NCBI GenBank assembly: GCA_005777235.1
Contig: SXND01000083.1
Span: 1 to 64,000 of the forward strand
Length of the DNA: 64,000 bases
Origin: Pseudomonadota bacterium
GTDB lineage: Bacteria; Tectomicrobia; Entotheonellia; Entotheonellales; Entotheonellaceae
Direction of reading: 5' to 3'
Shown: piece by piece, positions 24,688 to 34,049 of the stretch
Layout of the letters: each line of letters begins with the position of its first letter
How positions within the stretch are numbered: the first letter of the stretch is position 1
Notes under the pieces: model-generated
Databases searched by the model: none
What the model saw: the letters and a program-made list of their open reading frames with translations, nothing else
Told to the model about the DNA's origin: nothing
Made by a program: the position numbers and the translations under genes

Positions 24688-25391
24688 GCCGTAATGCCAA
24701 GACGGGCCTTCATGGCCTGCAACTGATCTTGGGTTTTCGAGATGGATGCTCCAGCCAGGGCTTTGTTAATCTCCGCATCAACCGACGTGTCCACCTGGCC
24801 GACTTCGCCATAGGCTTGTGCCAGGGCTTCATCTTCCTCCACCTTCCGTTTCATGCGCTCCAACATGGCAATCGTGCTGGAGGAATCGACTTGCGCCAGG
24901 TGCTGGTTAATTTTCTTGGTGGATTCAGCCGTCTTGGCCCGCGCCCGTAGCGTCACCAGCTCATTTTCATACGTCGAGATGGCCGATTTGAGCTGCTGAA
25001 CTTTGTCTTGCAGTTGTGAGGCCATGCGTTGTTGCTGTTCGGTATCCTGCGACAGTCTGGCCGCCCGTTGCGCCGCCAGTTCCTTCTGATTCAAGGCTTC
25101 AGTCGCCAGACGATCGGCCTGCGCTTGGTCAAGCTGACCCTCTTGAAAGCGTTGCAGGAGCAACACGGCCTTGCGCTCATACTCGTTGGCCTGGCGTTTG
25201 GCGTCGTCGGCTTCTTTACCCAAACGGATGGAGACGCCTTTGACTTCCGCCAAGCCGTTCATGGCGTTTTGCAGATCGCTTTTGAGATCACGGATGCCCT
25301 GTTCGGTGATCTTGATGGGATCTTCGAATTTGTCGACAATAGCATGGGCCTCGGCCTGCCCCACTTTGAACAGTCGTGTAAAAATACCCAT
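24684..25391 (-). CDS. pspA: PspA/IM30-family membrane-stress protein
   Basis: A 235-aa, almost entirely helical coiled-coil protein starting MGIFTRLFKVGQAEAHAIVDKFEDPIKITEQGIRDLKSDLQ, the PspA/Vipp1 N terminus with its amphipathic membrane-binding helix and conserved EDP motif. Heptad-rich helices follow. These proteins polymerise on the inner membrane and protect or remodel it. AAGGAGG lies before the ATG at 25391; the longer track start is rejected. The TAG stop coincides with the MITE boundary. A YbjN-like gene lies 28 bp upstream on the same strand. Confidence 0.9.
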   Translation of the reverse strand: MGIFTRLFKVGQAEAHAIVDKFEDPIKITEQGIRDLKSDLQNAMNGLAEVKGVSIRLGKEADDAKRQANEYERKAVLLLQRFQEGQLDQAQADRLATEALNQKELAAQRAARLSQDTEQQQRMASQLQDKVQQLKSAISTYENELVTLRARAKTAESTKKINQHLAQVDSSSTIAMLERMKRKVEEDEALAQAYGEVGQVDTSVDAEINKALAGASISKTQDQLQAMKARLGITA

Positions 25392-25419
25392 GGACGATGC
25401 CTCCTTGCTAGCCAACCAC

Positions 25420-25812
25420 TTATGACTTATTGAACATGATGAATTCACCGGCGTATTCGGCAAGGGCCAGACTCAGTGCCTCAATAGTCCCTTGCAGCTC
25501 GTTGAGATCGAGATGCTCGATGCGTAAGGTATCACGGAACAACACGCGCTTGCCGTCGTCGGTCAGGACAAACGCCCCATGCACCAGCGTACGATTCATC
25601 TGTAATAAACGGCTGAACAGGTTGCCCGGCATGGCCGGAACCTCCATAATCACCTGTTCGAGTACGAGGATGGGATCCTCCACGTCGATCACTAGGCGGC
25701 TAATCCCGCGTTCTTCATCATCGACCACGAGCAGCCCTTGGGCGGCATCTTCGTGTACGATGGCGAGTTGCAATTCCTGCACATAGCTTTTAACGGTCTG
25801 AAAATCTGCCAT
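25420..25812 (-). CDS. YbjN/type III chaperone-fold protein, PspA partner
   Basis: A 130-aa acidic protein: MADFQTVKSYVQELQLAIVHEDAAQGLLVVDDEERGISRLVIDVEDPILVLEQVIMEVP..NLFSRLLQMNRTLVHGAFVLTDDGKRVLFRDTLRIEHLDLNEL. The pattern (N-terminal helix, strands, LLQMNRTLVHGAFVL helix-strand) is that of YbjN/type III secretion-chaperone-like proteins, which often sit beside PspA. It is presumably co-transcribed with pspA and may bind it. GAAGGAGA precedes the ATG. Identification is by fold pattern, so the exact family name is tentative. Confidence 0.7.
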   Translation of the reverse strand: MADFQTVKSYVQELQLAIVHEDAAQGLLVVDDEERGISRLVIDVEDPILVLEQVIMEVPAMPGNLFSRLLQMNRTLVHGAFVLTDDGKRVLFRDTLRIEHLDLNELQGTIEALSLALAEYAGEFIMFNKS

Positions 25813-26075
25813 GCAAGTCTCCTTCAGGCCGTGAGAGTCATGACGTCTTTGCTACCCGCTGGAAGGGCCGCCACCACAAGAATCTCTCCTCGGCGTGTAT
25901 GCTGAGAAGAGTGTAGCAGAAAATGTCAGCGTCTGCTGCCGAGCGCTGGCCGGAAGGATAGCTGGTCACGCCTTGCTGCCATGTCCAGCGGATGGCATAA
26001 TAACCGGCGACGCCAGGAGAGCTACGGCATCCTGGCGTTTGTCTTCGGGGGATATCCCAGCGGAGGAGTGTCGCG

Positions 26076-26546
26076 ATGCCTAGCATCCCCATACACAATG
26101 AGACCGATTACGCCTTGACGGACGATATTGCCAAACTGATCATCCGGGATGCTCAAGAGCATTTCGGGGAAGAGGTCAGCGCCATCCGGGTGCAATACGG
26201 CATTCCGCGCCATGCTTTTAATGCCAGGACGCATGAGGTGCGTTATGCCTTTTCCCCTAATGACTTTGGCTTAGTGGATACGACGACGACTTTCCCCGAC
26301 ACCTACTATAGTGCCGCAGACATCCCAACCATTGACGACGACACCGAGGAAGGGGGCAGCTCGGCCACCTTTGGAGACACGGAGACCGACGAAGAGGATA
26401 CGCGGCGCGAAACGTCTCTCGAAAGTCTGGAAGAAGAGACCGATGAGGAGGAAGAGGAGGAGGACGAATTCTCCGAGTTAGATGACCATTTTGAGGATCC
26501 CGAAGAGGCCGAAGGGTTCATGTACGACGAAGATGACTACAATTAA
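26076..26546 (+). CDS. Highly acidic protein of unknown function
   Basis: A 156-aa protein with a folded-looking N-terminal 70 residues (MPSIPIHNETDYALTDDIAKLIIRDAQEHFGEEVSAIRVQYGI) and an extremely acidic tail of about 85 residues rich in D/E (TDEEEEEEDEFSELDDHFEDPEEAEGFMYDEDDYN). GCGGAGGAG precedes the ATG. Such tails occur in DNA-mimic, chaperone-like or ion-binding proteins, but I cannot assign one. It lies divergent from pspA/ybjN across a 260-bp intergenic region and is convergent with the FAD/Fe-S dehydrogenase gene. Confidence 0.65.
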   Translation: MPSIPIHNETDYALTDDIAKLIIRDAQEHFGEEVSAIRVQYGIPRHAFNARTHEVRYAFSPNDFGLVDTTTTFPDTYYSAADIPTIDDDTEEGGSSATFGDTETDEEDTRRETSLESLEEETDEEEEEEDEFSELDDHFEDPEEAEGFMYDEDDYN

Positions 26547-26605
26547 GCCTCGCCTGTGAGGCACGGCAGGGGGAGCGGCCTCCCCCTGGACGCCCGTCGA
26601 ACACG

Positions 26606-29500
26606 TTAGCGACGCCCCACCTGCTCGCGCTGCTGCGGCGCCACCGCGTCCCACAGCACTTCCACCAGATGGCGCGCCTGCCGCCCAGTCGCATGCTGAA
26701 TCTGCTGCCGGCAGGAAATCCCATCCGCCACAATTTCGACCGTGCTTGCCGCCCCCTGCACCGCCGGGAAGAGACGCTGCTGGCCGATTTGCATGGAAAT
26801 CTCGTAGTGCTCCGCTTCATAGCCGAACGAACCAGCCATGCCGCAGCATCCCGACGGAATCTCCTGCACGGTGTAGCCTGTAGGCAGGCGTAAGACCTCC
26901 AGCGTAGGGGAGATGCCTACCAGGGCTTTTTGATGACAGTGGCCGTGCACTAAGATCTGCTTCGGCGCGCTGGTAAACTCCAGATCCAGCTCGCCGCGCT
27001 GGTGTAATTGCTGCAAAAACTCGTCAATAGTGCACACCTGTTGCGCCACCAGCGTGGCATCGGCTCCAGGCACGAGATCGAGATAGTCTTCGCGCAGTGT
27101 CAGGATACAACTGGGCTCAATCCCGACAATCGGCACACTGCGGCGCGCATAGGGCAGCAGCGTCTGGATATTGTGCCGGGCAAAGGCGCGCCCTTGCTCG
27201 ATCTGGCCCTTGGACACCGCCGGACGACCACAACACTGGCGATCCACCAGCACGACCTCAAAACCGGCGGCTTCGAGCAAGTGCGTCGCAGCCTGGCCAA
27301 CTTCCGGGTAGTTGTACTCCAGGAACGTATCGTGAAACAGCACCACCTCCCCGCGTGTGGCGGGCTGCATGCGGCGTGGACGCTGGGTAAACCAGGCGCT
27401 AAACGTCTGCCGGGCAAAGGCCGGCAAGGTGCGCTGCGGCGCAATGCCAAGGCGCGCCTGGGCCCATTTGCCGAGCGGGCTGCGCGCCAACCAGTTCGAC
27501 AGCGGGGCGACCATCTGGCCAAAGCGACTCAGCGTGCCAATATGCGCAAACAGCTTGGCGCGCAGTGGTGTGCCGTGCTTGGCGTAATAATGGCTGAGAA
27601 ATTCGTACTTGAGCTTGGCCATGTCCACATTGGAAGGACATTCGGTTTTACACGCCTTGCATTCGAGGCACAGGTCGAGCACATCGTGCAGGCCCTTGCC
27701 GGTGAACTCGTCCTCGGGTACGCGCCCGGCTAAAATGGCCCGCAGCGCATTCGCCCGACCACGCGTGGAATGCTGCTCATCGCGCGTCGCCATGTACGAT
27801 GGACACATGGTAGCGCCGGTGAGCTTGCGGCACTCGCCGTTGCCGTTACACATGTCGATGGCCGTCTCAAAACCACCCTCACGGCTGAAGTCGAGATGCG
27901 TATGCACGTGAATCGGCTTATAGGTTGCCCCATGACGTAGATTTTCACGTGGTGAAGGGCCGTCTACCACTTTGCCGGGATTCATGCGGTTGTCGGGGTC
28001 AAAGGCGTGCTTCACGTCTTTGAAGGCTTTGTAGAGCACTGGGCCAAAGTGCTTTTCGTTGAGCCAACTGCGCGCTAAGCCATCACCGTGCTCGCCGCTC
28101 ATACAGCCGCCGTACTCGATGACCAGGTCACTGATCTCATGCATCATGGCCATCATCTTATCGACTTCGGCCGGTTCTTTGAGATTGATCCCGGGTCGGA
28201 TATGCATACAGCCAACGCTGGCATGGCCGTAATAGCCCGCGGTGGTATCATGCGAGGCAACAATCTCCCGAAAACGCCGCAGGAAGTCCGGGAGCTTGGC
28301 CGGATCAACGGCGGTATCTTCGACAAAGGCAATGGGCTTGCGATCATCGCGGCGGCTCATGAGCAGGCCGAGGCCAGCCTTACGCACTTTCCAGACATTG
28401 GCTTGCGCCGCGGTGGTGAGCGCCTGGGTATAGGCATAGCCCCATTTTTCGCGGCGCAGTTGCGCTTCGAGCTTTTGCACCTTGTCGGCGGCTTCTTCGG
28501 CGGAGTCGCCGTAAAATTCTACCACCAGCAGCGCGTCCGGCTGTCCCTCGACAAAGGGCATACTCCCGGAAAATTCTTTGGAGGCGCGGGCTGCCTCAAT
28601 AATCTGGCGGTCGATCATTTCAATGGCTGACGGTTCCGAGGGCAGCATGGCGTTGGTGGCTTCGACGGCGGCAATCATGTCGTCAAAATGCACGGCGAGC
28701 ACGGAGGTGGCTTTGGGCATGGGCATAATGCGCATCTTGGCTGCCACGACCGCGGCCAGGGTGCCCTCGGAGCCGACGATCATTTTGGCGATGTTGAACG
28801 GCCCCGCGCCGAGAAACTCGTCCAGGTTATAGCCGCTCACCCGCCGCAGGATTTTCGGATAACGCTCTGCGATGGCCTCTTTATTGTCACGCGCCAGGTG
28901 CACCACCTCGCGGTAGATCTGCGCTTCCAGCGTTTGCCCGCGCATCTTCTGTTCCAGCATGCTGTGATCCACCGGCTTGAACAGCACCCGACTGCCGTCG
29001 GAGAGCACGGCGTCAACTTCCAGCACGTGATCGATGGTCTTGCCATAGATCACCGAGCGCGCCCCGGCGGAGTTGTTGCCGATCATGCCGCCAATAGTGG
29101 CGCGGCTGCTGGTCGAGGTGTCGGGACCAAATAAAAAGCCGTGCGGCCGCAGATAGGCGTTGAACTGATCCTGCACCACACCAGGCTGCACCCAGGCCCA
29201 GTGCTCTGCGGTGTTGAGATTGGAGATGTCGTGCATATAGTTCGACATATCCATGATGATGGCTTTGCCGATGGTCTGTCCAGCCAGCCCGGTGCCGCCG
29301 CCACGTGGGAGGACGGGCACGCCGTGCTGGCGGGCCACTTCCAACGTAGCCACCACGTCATCGGCATGGCGCGGAATCACCACCCCGAGGGGCTCAATCT
29401 GATAAATACTGGCATCTGTGCTGTACAGCATCCGACTAAAGGCGTCGAAGCGGACTTCACCGGCAATACGCTTCTGCAGACTTTGCAGCAGGCCATCCAT
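26606..29500 (-). CDS. Fused FAD-linked oxidase / Fe-S (CCG) dehydrogenase, D-lactate or 2-hydroxyacid type
   Basis: A 964-aa fusion. The N-terminal half is a PCMH-type FAD domain (VPVLPRGGGTGLAGQTIGKAIIMDMSNYMHDI; GGMIGNNSAGARSVIYGKTIDHVLEVDAVLSDG) with the GlcD-like cap domain (TTAGYYGHASVGCMHIRPGINL; GCMSGEHGDGLARSWLNEKHFG). The C-terminal half is GlpC/GlcF-like with a 4Fe-4S ferredoxin motif (CLECKACKTECPSNV) and CCG-type blocks (VDRQCCGRP, GIEPSCILTLREDYLDL, EIPSGCCGMAGSFGYE). This is the architecture of membrane-associated D-lactate/D-2-hydroxyglutarate dehydrogenases (YdiJ, Dld-II). larC lies upstream on the same strand, consistent with lactate metabolism, but the true substrate is not shown. 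Confidence 0.88.
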   Translation of the reverse strand: MDGLLQSLQKRIAGEVRFDAFSRMLYSTDASIYQIEPLGVVIPRHADDVVATLEVARQHGVPVLPRGGGTGLAGQTIGKAIIMDMSNYMHDISNLNTAEHWAWVQPGVVQDQFNAYLRPHGFLFGPDTSTSSRATIGGMIGNNSAGARSVIYGKTIDHVLEVDAVLSDGSRVLFKPVDHSMLEQKMRGQTLEAQIYREVVHLARDNKEAIAERYPKILRRVSGYNLDEFLGAGPFNIAKMIVGSEGTLAAVVAAKMRIMPMPKATSVLAVHFDDMIAAVEATNAMLPSEPSAIEMIDRQIIEAARASKEFSGSMPFVEGQPDALLVVEFYGDSAEEAADKVQKLEAQLRREKWGYAYTQALTTAAQANVWKVRKAGLGLLMSRRDDRKPIAFVEDTAVDPAKLPDFLRRFREIVASHDTTAGYYGHASVGCMHIRPGINLKEPAEVDKMMAMMHEISDLVIEYGGCMSGEHGDGLARSWLNEKHFGPVLYKAFKDVKHAFDPDNRMNPGKVVDGPSPRENLRHGATYKPIHVHTHLDFSREGGFETAIDMCNGNGECRKLTGATMCPSYMATRDEQHSTRGRANALRAILAGRVPEDEFTGKGLHDVLDLCLECKACKTECPSNVDMAKLKYEFLSHYYAKHGTPLRAKLFAHIGTLSRFGQMVAPLSNWLARSPLGKWAQARLGIAPQRTLPAFARQTFSAWFTQRPRRMQPATRGEVVLFHDTFLEYNYPEVGQAATHLLEAAGFEVVLVDRQCCGRPAVSKGQIEQGRAFARHNIQTLLPYARRSVPIVGIEPSCILTLREDYLDLVPGADATLVAQQVCTIDEFLQQLHQRGELDLEFTSAPKQILVHGHCHQKALVGISPTLEVLRLPTGYTVQEIPSGCCGMAGSFGYEAEHYEISMQIGQQRLFPAVQGAASTVEIVADGISCRQQIQHATGRQARHLVEVLWDAVAPQQREQVGRR

Positions 29501-29641
29501 AGCTCAACTCCACACATTCCGCAACCATTGTTCACCCCCTCGCCACGTGGGAGAGGGCCTAGAGGGCGACTCCTGCTATCGCTTGCGAGAGAGTGCAGGG
29601 GGAGATGTCTGTTGCAGAGAAACCCCTCAACCCCCCCTCTG

Positions 29642-29712
29642 CGCGGGCACGGCCCGCTCCTACAGTATACAGAGCGTCTGCGGTCTCCCTGTAGGAGCGG
29701 GCCGTGCCCGCG
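29642..29712. repeat. REP-like long inverted repeat
   Basis: A 24-nt arm beginning CGCGGGCACGGCCCGCTCCT at 29642-29665 is followed by its exact reverse complement at 29689-29712, with a 23-nt spacer. It lies between larC and the dehydrogenase gene. It could act as a terminator-like or mRNA-stabilising hairpin, or be a non-autonomous RAYT-type repeat. The surrounding 29,501-29,794 otherwise holds no gene. Confidence 0.75.
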
Positions 29713-29794
29713 AGGTCTCCGCTGGCGTAGAACTGACGCGACAGACATCGAGCCATATGCCGGGCATGATAGCGCCGTTGGCGCCGAGGGTCAA

Positions 29795-31003
29795 TCACCG
29801 CGGCTCTGCCGGGCCTGCCAACCAGGAGGCTGCCAGGCTGGCCGCAGCGGCGTAGACCAGGCGCACGGGCACGCCCTGCTCGCGGGCCAGACGTTTGCAG
29901 GCGTCGTACTCGGGCGCCGCCTGCACGATGCGGCCTTCTAACACGCCACATTTGACCGGGACGCTGCCATAGTGCGTCTCTACCGGTCGGTGGAAGCGGT
30001 CGAGCTTATGGCGCCAGACTTCATGCACGCGCACCCCAAAGGTTGAGGTCTCCTGGAGCATGGCCTGGGCCAGACGTGACACCGCTGGCAGCGGGGCGAG
30101 CACCGTCAAGGTGGTAGCCGGGCGATTCTTTTTCATGTACAACGGGGTTAGCGTCACATCCAGCGCCCCGTGGGCAAACAGACGCTCGGCAATACTTTCA
30201 TAGAACTCGGGATTCATGTCGTCGATGTTGGCTTCCATCACCGCAATGCGTTCTGCCGCTGCTGGACCAACGGTGTCGCCGAGCAGCACTTGCAGATGGC
30301 GCGGCGCTGTGGTAGGAGCACCGACCTCCTGCCCATAGCCCGCGCCCACCAGGGTCATGTCTGGCGGCGGTCCAAAGTGGCTGGCGAAGGCGGTGAGCAG
30401 CGCCGCCCCCGCTACCGTGGTACGTTCCTCATGTGGCGGCACGCCGGTGCTGTAAATGGGCACACCACGGCACAGGGCGGCGGTGTAAGGATGCGGCACT
30501 GGCCGCCGCCCTGCCGCGTCGTCGATCCAGCCAGTCCCCAGCGGCACGGGGGCCGCCACGAGCTGGTCGATGGCCAGTTCGTCGAGCGCACAGGCCACGG
30601 CGCTGCCCAGGTAGAGAATTTCCGGTAGCCACGGCGAAGACATGGCCTCGACGCTGGCAGGCTCTCTCCCATGCGCATAGGCCACAGCGTTGGTGAAGTG
30701 TTCCAACATGTGTAGGACGCGCTGTTGCAGCGATGTGGGTGCTGTGCTGGCCAGGAGGCGGCGGAAGAGGTCGTGCGCACCACCCTGGGACATTGTCCAA
30801 GCCCTCTCCGGGGGCGTCCAGGTGACCTGCGTTGCCGTCATCTCCTTGTCTGGGACCGGTGTGCCGTTCAGCTCCACTGGCGGCAGCTGCAAGAGCTGCC
30901 AGCTTGCCACGATCTTGGCGGGCGAGGCGCCCAGTGCGAGCAACGCCCCCAGGAACAACGGGGCGGTGATGCCGTCGTAGCCATGGACATACGCGATACG
31001 CAT
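29795..31003 (-). CDS. larC: Nickel-pincer cofactor nickel-insertion protein LarC
   Basis: Predicted to insert nickel into the pyridinium dithiocarboxylate cofactor of lactate racemase-type enzymes. The 402-aa product from 31003 (GGAGAGG upstream) keeps the DUF111/LarC blocks: HGREPASVEAMSSPWLPEILYLGSAVACALDEL, ERTTVAGAALLTAF, MEANIDDMNPEFYESIAERLFAHGALDVTLTPLYMKKNRPATTLTVLAP and TSTFGVRVHEVWRHKLDR. At the N terminus, where LarC normally has a GISGDMFLGALLDLG-like stretch, it reads GITAPLFLGALLALG, so the GDM element is missing. larB is at 39.5 kb; larA and larE are not in the window. An IS element is inserted just upstream. Confidence 0.85.
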   Translation of the reverse strand: MRIAYVHGYDGITAPLFLGALLALGASPAKIVASWQLLQLPPVELNGTPVPDKEMTATQVTWTPPERAWTMSQGGAHDLFRRLLASTAPTSLQQRVLHMLEHFTNAVAYAHGREPASVEAMSSPWLPEILYLGSAVACALDELAIDQLVAAPVPLGTGWIDDAAGRRPVPHPYTAALCRGVPIYSTGVPPHEERTTVAGAALLTAFASHFGPPPDMTLVGAGYGQEVGAPTTAPRHLQVLLGDTVGPAAAERIAVMEANIDDMNPEFYESIAERLFAHGALDVTLTPLYMKKNRPATTLTVLAPLPAVSRLAQAMLQETSTFGVRVHEVWRHKLDRFHRPVETHYGSVPVKCGVLEGRIVQAAPEYDACKRLAREQGVPVRLVYAAAASLAASWLAGPAEPR

Positions 31004-31060
31004 CCTTGCCTCTCCTTCAGAGTCCACACGGCGCATGCTGCGGGCAGTTTGTCTTTTTGA

Positions 31061-31092
31061 CAGACTCCCCACCGTAAACGGCGGGGAGTCTG
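31061..31092. repeat. IS right-end hairpin
   Basis: CAGACTCCCCACCG and CGGCGGGGAGTCTG form an imperfect 32-nt palindrome with a TAAA loop, just beyond the tnpB stop codon on the minus strand. It matches the position and shape of the IS200/IS605 right-end structure and shares GGGGAGTCTG with the end of the relic at 12.38 kb. Confidence 0.6.
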
Positions 31093-31095
31093 GGA

Positions 31096-31690
31096 TCAAC
31101 AATCAACGCCAGCCGAGGCTTGGCTAACATGATTTCCCCCATGAGCAGATGCCCCTTCTCGGAAAATGTTGACCGCAGCGTTGGGGTCTCGCTGATGGGT
31201 TATCCCACAATCGGGGCATATCCACACGCGGTCTCGCAGAGTGATCGCCTGGTTGACGCAGCCGCAAGCCGAGCACAGCTTCGTGGACGGAAACCACTTC
31301 CCAATGTGCTGGACAATCGTGCCTGTTGTGCTGGCGACAGAGTGCAACGTCTCAACAAACGTGGCAAAGCCCAGGGCAGACACCTTGCGTCCCCACAGGG
31401 CTTTCATGCCAGACAGGCTGAGCGTCTCCAGGGCGATGACGTCGTAGGTTTTACAGAGTGCGTGCGCCAATTCCCCATGAAACGCCTGCCGTTGATTGGC
31501 GATGGGCGTATGCACACGGGCAAGGTTCGCCAACGCGGGCTTGCGGTTGTGAGCACCTTTCTTCTTGCCGGCAAGCCGACGATTGACCTGGGCGAGCGCG
31601 TTGAGACTGTGCTGGAGCGGCTGTGGCGCCTGGTGTGCTGTGCCATCGCTGCCGGTGAGATAGGTCGTCAACCCACCGGGTAGCCGGAGG
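31096..31690 (-). pseudogene. tnpB: tnpB 3' half, downstream of the group II intron
   Basis: In the frame of ORF 31096-31833 the TnpB sequence starts at GLTTYLTGSDGTAHQAPQPL and runs to the stop. It includes the RuvC-II block VIALETLSLSGMKALWG (catalytic Glu present), the zinc finger LCSACGCVNQAITLRDRVWICPDCG and the RuvC-III block HQRDPNAAVNIFREG. The residues upstream in the same ORF (LSCPVLRGLEGGNTLRL) are translated intron domains V/VI. Together with 34050-34623 it reconstitutes one TnpB interrupted between GHSAGFAC and GLTTY. Confidence 0.75.
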
Positions 31691-31715
31691 GTGTTACCAC
31701 CCTCCAGCCCCCTAA

Positions 31716-31749
31716 GAACCGGACATGAGAGTTGCCCCTCATCCGGCTC
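31716..31749 (-). ncRNA. Group II intron domain V
   Basis: Reading the minus strand, GAGCCGGATGAGG pairs with TCTCATGTCCGGTTC around a GGCAAC-type loop. The length is exactly 34 nt, as in group II catalytic domain V, with the 2-nt bulge position conserved. It lies directly 5' of the domain VI hairpin. Confidence 0.8.
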
Positions 31750-33415
31750 AAGCCCTTGGCCGTTGTTGCCCGTCCTTTTGATGGCGTTGCCGATGGCACC
31801 AGGGGTGTACAAGGCGTTTGTGACTGGGTTCATCTGTTCCGCCTTGGCTTGTGAGGATGATATGGTCCGTCTCTATGGCTTCTCCTGCTCTAAACTGGAT
31901 GTGACACAGGGCGCACCGATATTCCTGTTGCTGGAGCAGCCTCAGCCGCTGTTGCTCGTAGGTTGCCCTTCCCACGTGTCGCTTCTTGCGCTCTACCCAG
32001 TACTGGCGCAGGGCTGGGTCCTAAGGCGAACTTTTTCCTTGGACCTTGATGACGCGGGTGAGTGGGGTTGCATCAGGCTGCACCACTGCCGCCTTTCCCT
32101 CGAAGAATGTCCAGGAGCCATCGTCCCGAACGTCGCGTGCTTTCCCCCAGTGTTTCCCTTGGTTCGGGTGTCGGCGTGTCGCCCAATTCCCGAGCATGTG
32201 CCCTTGTACATGTCGAGCTTTGTGGCAGCCGTGTTTGGCGACACTGTGCCGGTAAGAATGCGCCCAACCCCGGAGAACGGGATGGCGTTTTTTGATTACC
32301 TGCCCCGCAGGGGCCTGCTGATGTGCGTCCAGGGAGGATCGTCTACCCCTCACGTGTGTGAGGACCTTTGCCTTGTGTGGGACGGTCAGCCGTTTGCCCT
32401 GTTGCCCGCATTGCCTGAGGTGCAACCCAAGGAAGTTCAACCCGTCTTTGAGGTGCACTCTCCGGGTTTTGGCTTCGTTCCGTGCCAGTCCTCGTGCCTT
32501 GAGGAACGTTTCTCCCCGTGGTCTGGCCTAGGTTTCCCATACTGCCCGTGTAGGAGCCGTGATCACCAAGTCGTCGGCCTATCGCATACTGGCTCTGCCT
32601 GTGTTGAGTCCTCTGCGATGGACGGGGGATGTGGGTCGCCCCTCCGCGTATGCTGCGTCGAACACCCTTTCCATCCCCTCCAGTGCCCCATGCGCCAGCC
32701 CTGGGGACATGACCCCGCCTTGTGGCGTGCCCGTGTCCGTGGGCGAGACGAAGCCGACGTCGACTCCTCCTGCTTTGAGCCACTGGCGCAACGTGGTGGT
32801 GCATACGGGCACATGGGCCACCAAAGGGTTATGGTCAATGTGGTCAAAGCCGCCGCTCATCTCCGCGTCGAGCACCCCTGGACGACCGTCCTGACGACTC
32901 GTCGCCTTGAACATGGCCTCCATCGCCTCCCTCGTGCCGCGCCCTGGTCGCAAGCCAGAGGAGTTTGCTGCACAGCGTGCCTCCCCTTCTGGCTCCAGAG
33001 CCGCCTTGCCGATGGCCTGCATGACCCGGTCCTTGCCGGTCGGTATGCCCAAGGGTCTGTGTTTCCCGTGGTCTTGCGGGATGTCCACCCGTCTGACAGG
33101 TTGGGGTGTATACCCTTGCAGGCTCAGGTCCTCTTGCAACACCTTCCCGCGGGCTTCGGGAGTGTCGTACACCCCTCCATCCATCCCTGCCGTGTGTCTG
33201 CCCTGGTTTTCCTGGGTCATACGTCGGATCGCCAGGAGTGTGTTGGACGGAGCTCGCACAAGCACCTGCTGGAGATTTTTCCCTTTTCTCCCTGCTTGGT
33301 TCCTCGTGGCGCGGTAGAGACGTTCTTGCACGCGTCGTACATTCCCTTCCCCCTTGTGCCATTGGATGTCCGCCCATGTGGTGTAGGGGTGTTCTTTGGT
33401 CCGTTCCGTGAACAT
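31748..33415 (-). pseudogene. ltrA: Group II intron reverse transcriptase/maturase, frameshifted
   Basis: From MFTERTKEHPYTTWADIQWH the first segment (ORF 32579-33511) covers RT motifs 0-4 (GKHRPLGIPTGKDRVMQAI, SSGLRPGRGTREAMEA, PGVLDAEMSGGFDHIDH, GTPQGGVMSP). The YADD box is then split: the 33.5 kb frame ends and ADDLVITAPTR is found in another frame. Maturase and thumb segments continue in ORF 32021-32458 (LNFLGLHLRQCGQQGKRLTVPHKAKVL, AGQVIKKRHPVLRGWAHSYRHS). A C-terminal HNH endonuclease follows in ORF 31748-31975 (YRCALCHIQFRAGEAIETDHI..HPWCHRQRH). Several expected Trp, Val, Phe and Tyr codons are changed to Gly, Cys or Ser. Confidence 0.75.
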
Positions 33416-34049
33416 CCCTGTCGAACATCTCCAAGGATGCGGACGTTGCTTGCGTGCTCTCTCGTAAGGCCCCAACGGCAGTCTGCACCCTTTCGGGTGG
33501 GGTATCCCCACCTGTGTGGCCCTATCCGTCCTGCTACCGAACGGCGTTCGCTTTTTCCGTCATCTTCTCCCCTCTGTTCCATCCCCCTTCCTTGCGGTCA
33601 GGCTCCCACGTCTGTGGGGAGCAGAGGGCTTACCCAGTTGTCGGTGCAGGAGCATGTGGCTCGGCTCGGTTGGCGTCTGTTCCCCGGTGAGCCTTCTTGG
33701 ATGTCGTCGCCCCCGCTTTCGTTGAGACGATCCTGCTCACCCATCATGTTGGTTCTGGCCTGTCAGCCTCTTTGGCCCTGGAGGCTTCACGAGGTTTTCG
33801 CATGACTCTTCCCTTGCGTTCACCCTTACCGTCCTTCCCTCGTCCCCCTCCGCGTCGAGGCTGGCAGAGGTCAGGCCCTTGTTCCCAGAGCTTCGTACCT
33901 CAGATTACTCGTCAGCACGTCTGGGGAGGGACACCCGGACATCGCGGGGCTCGCAGTGGTTCCTCGCCTCCTTCTTCGATACTCCTTCATCGACCTTATG
34001 AGGCTTTACAAGGGTACGCTTGTTTCACCTCCTGGTCGCAAACAGGCAA

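Noticed and set aside
31691-33805. 704-aa + strand ORF through the group II intron
   Set aside because: It is the antisense of RT/maturase and HNH sequence and of domain V; composition and context make it a shadow.
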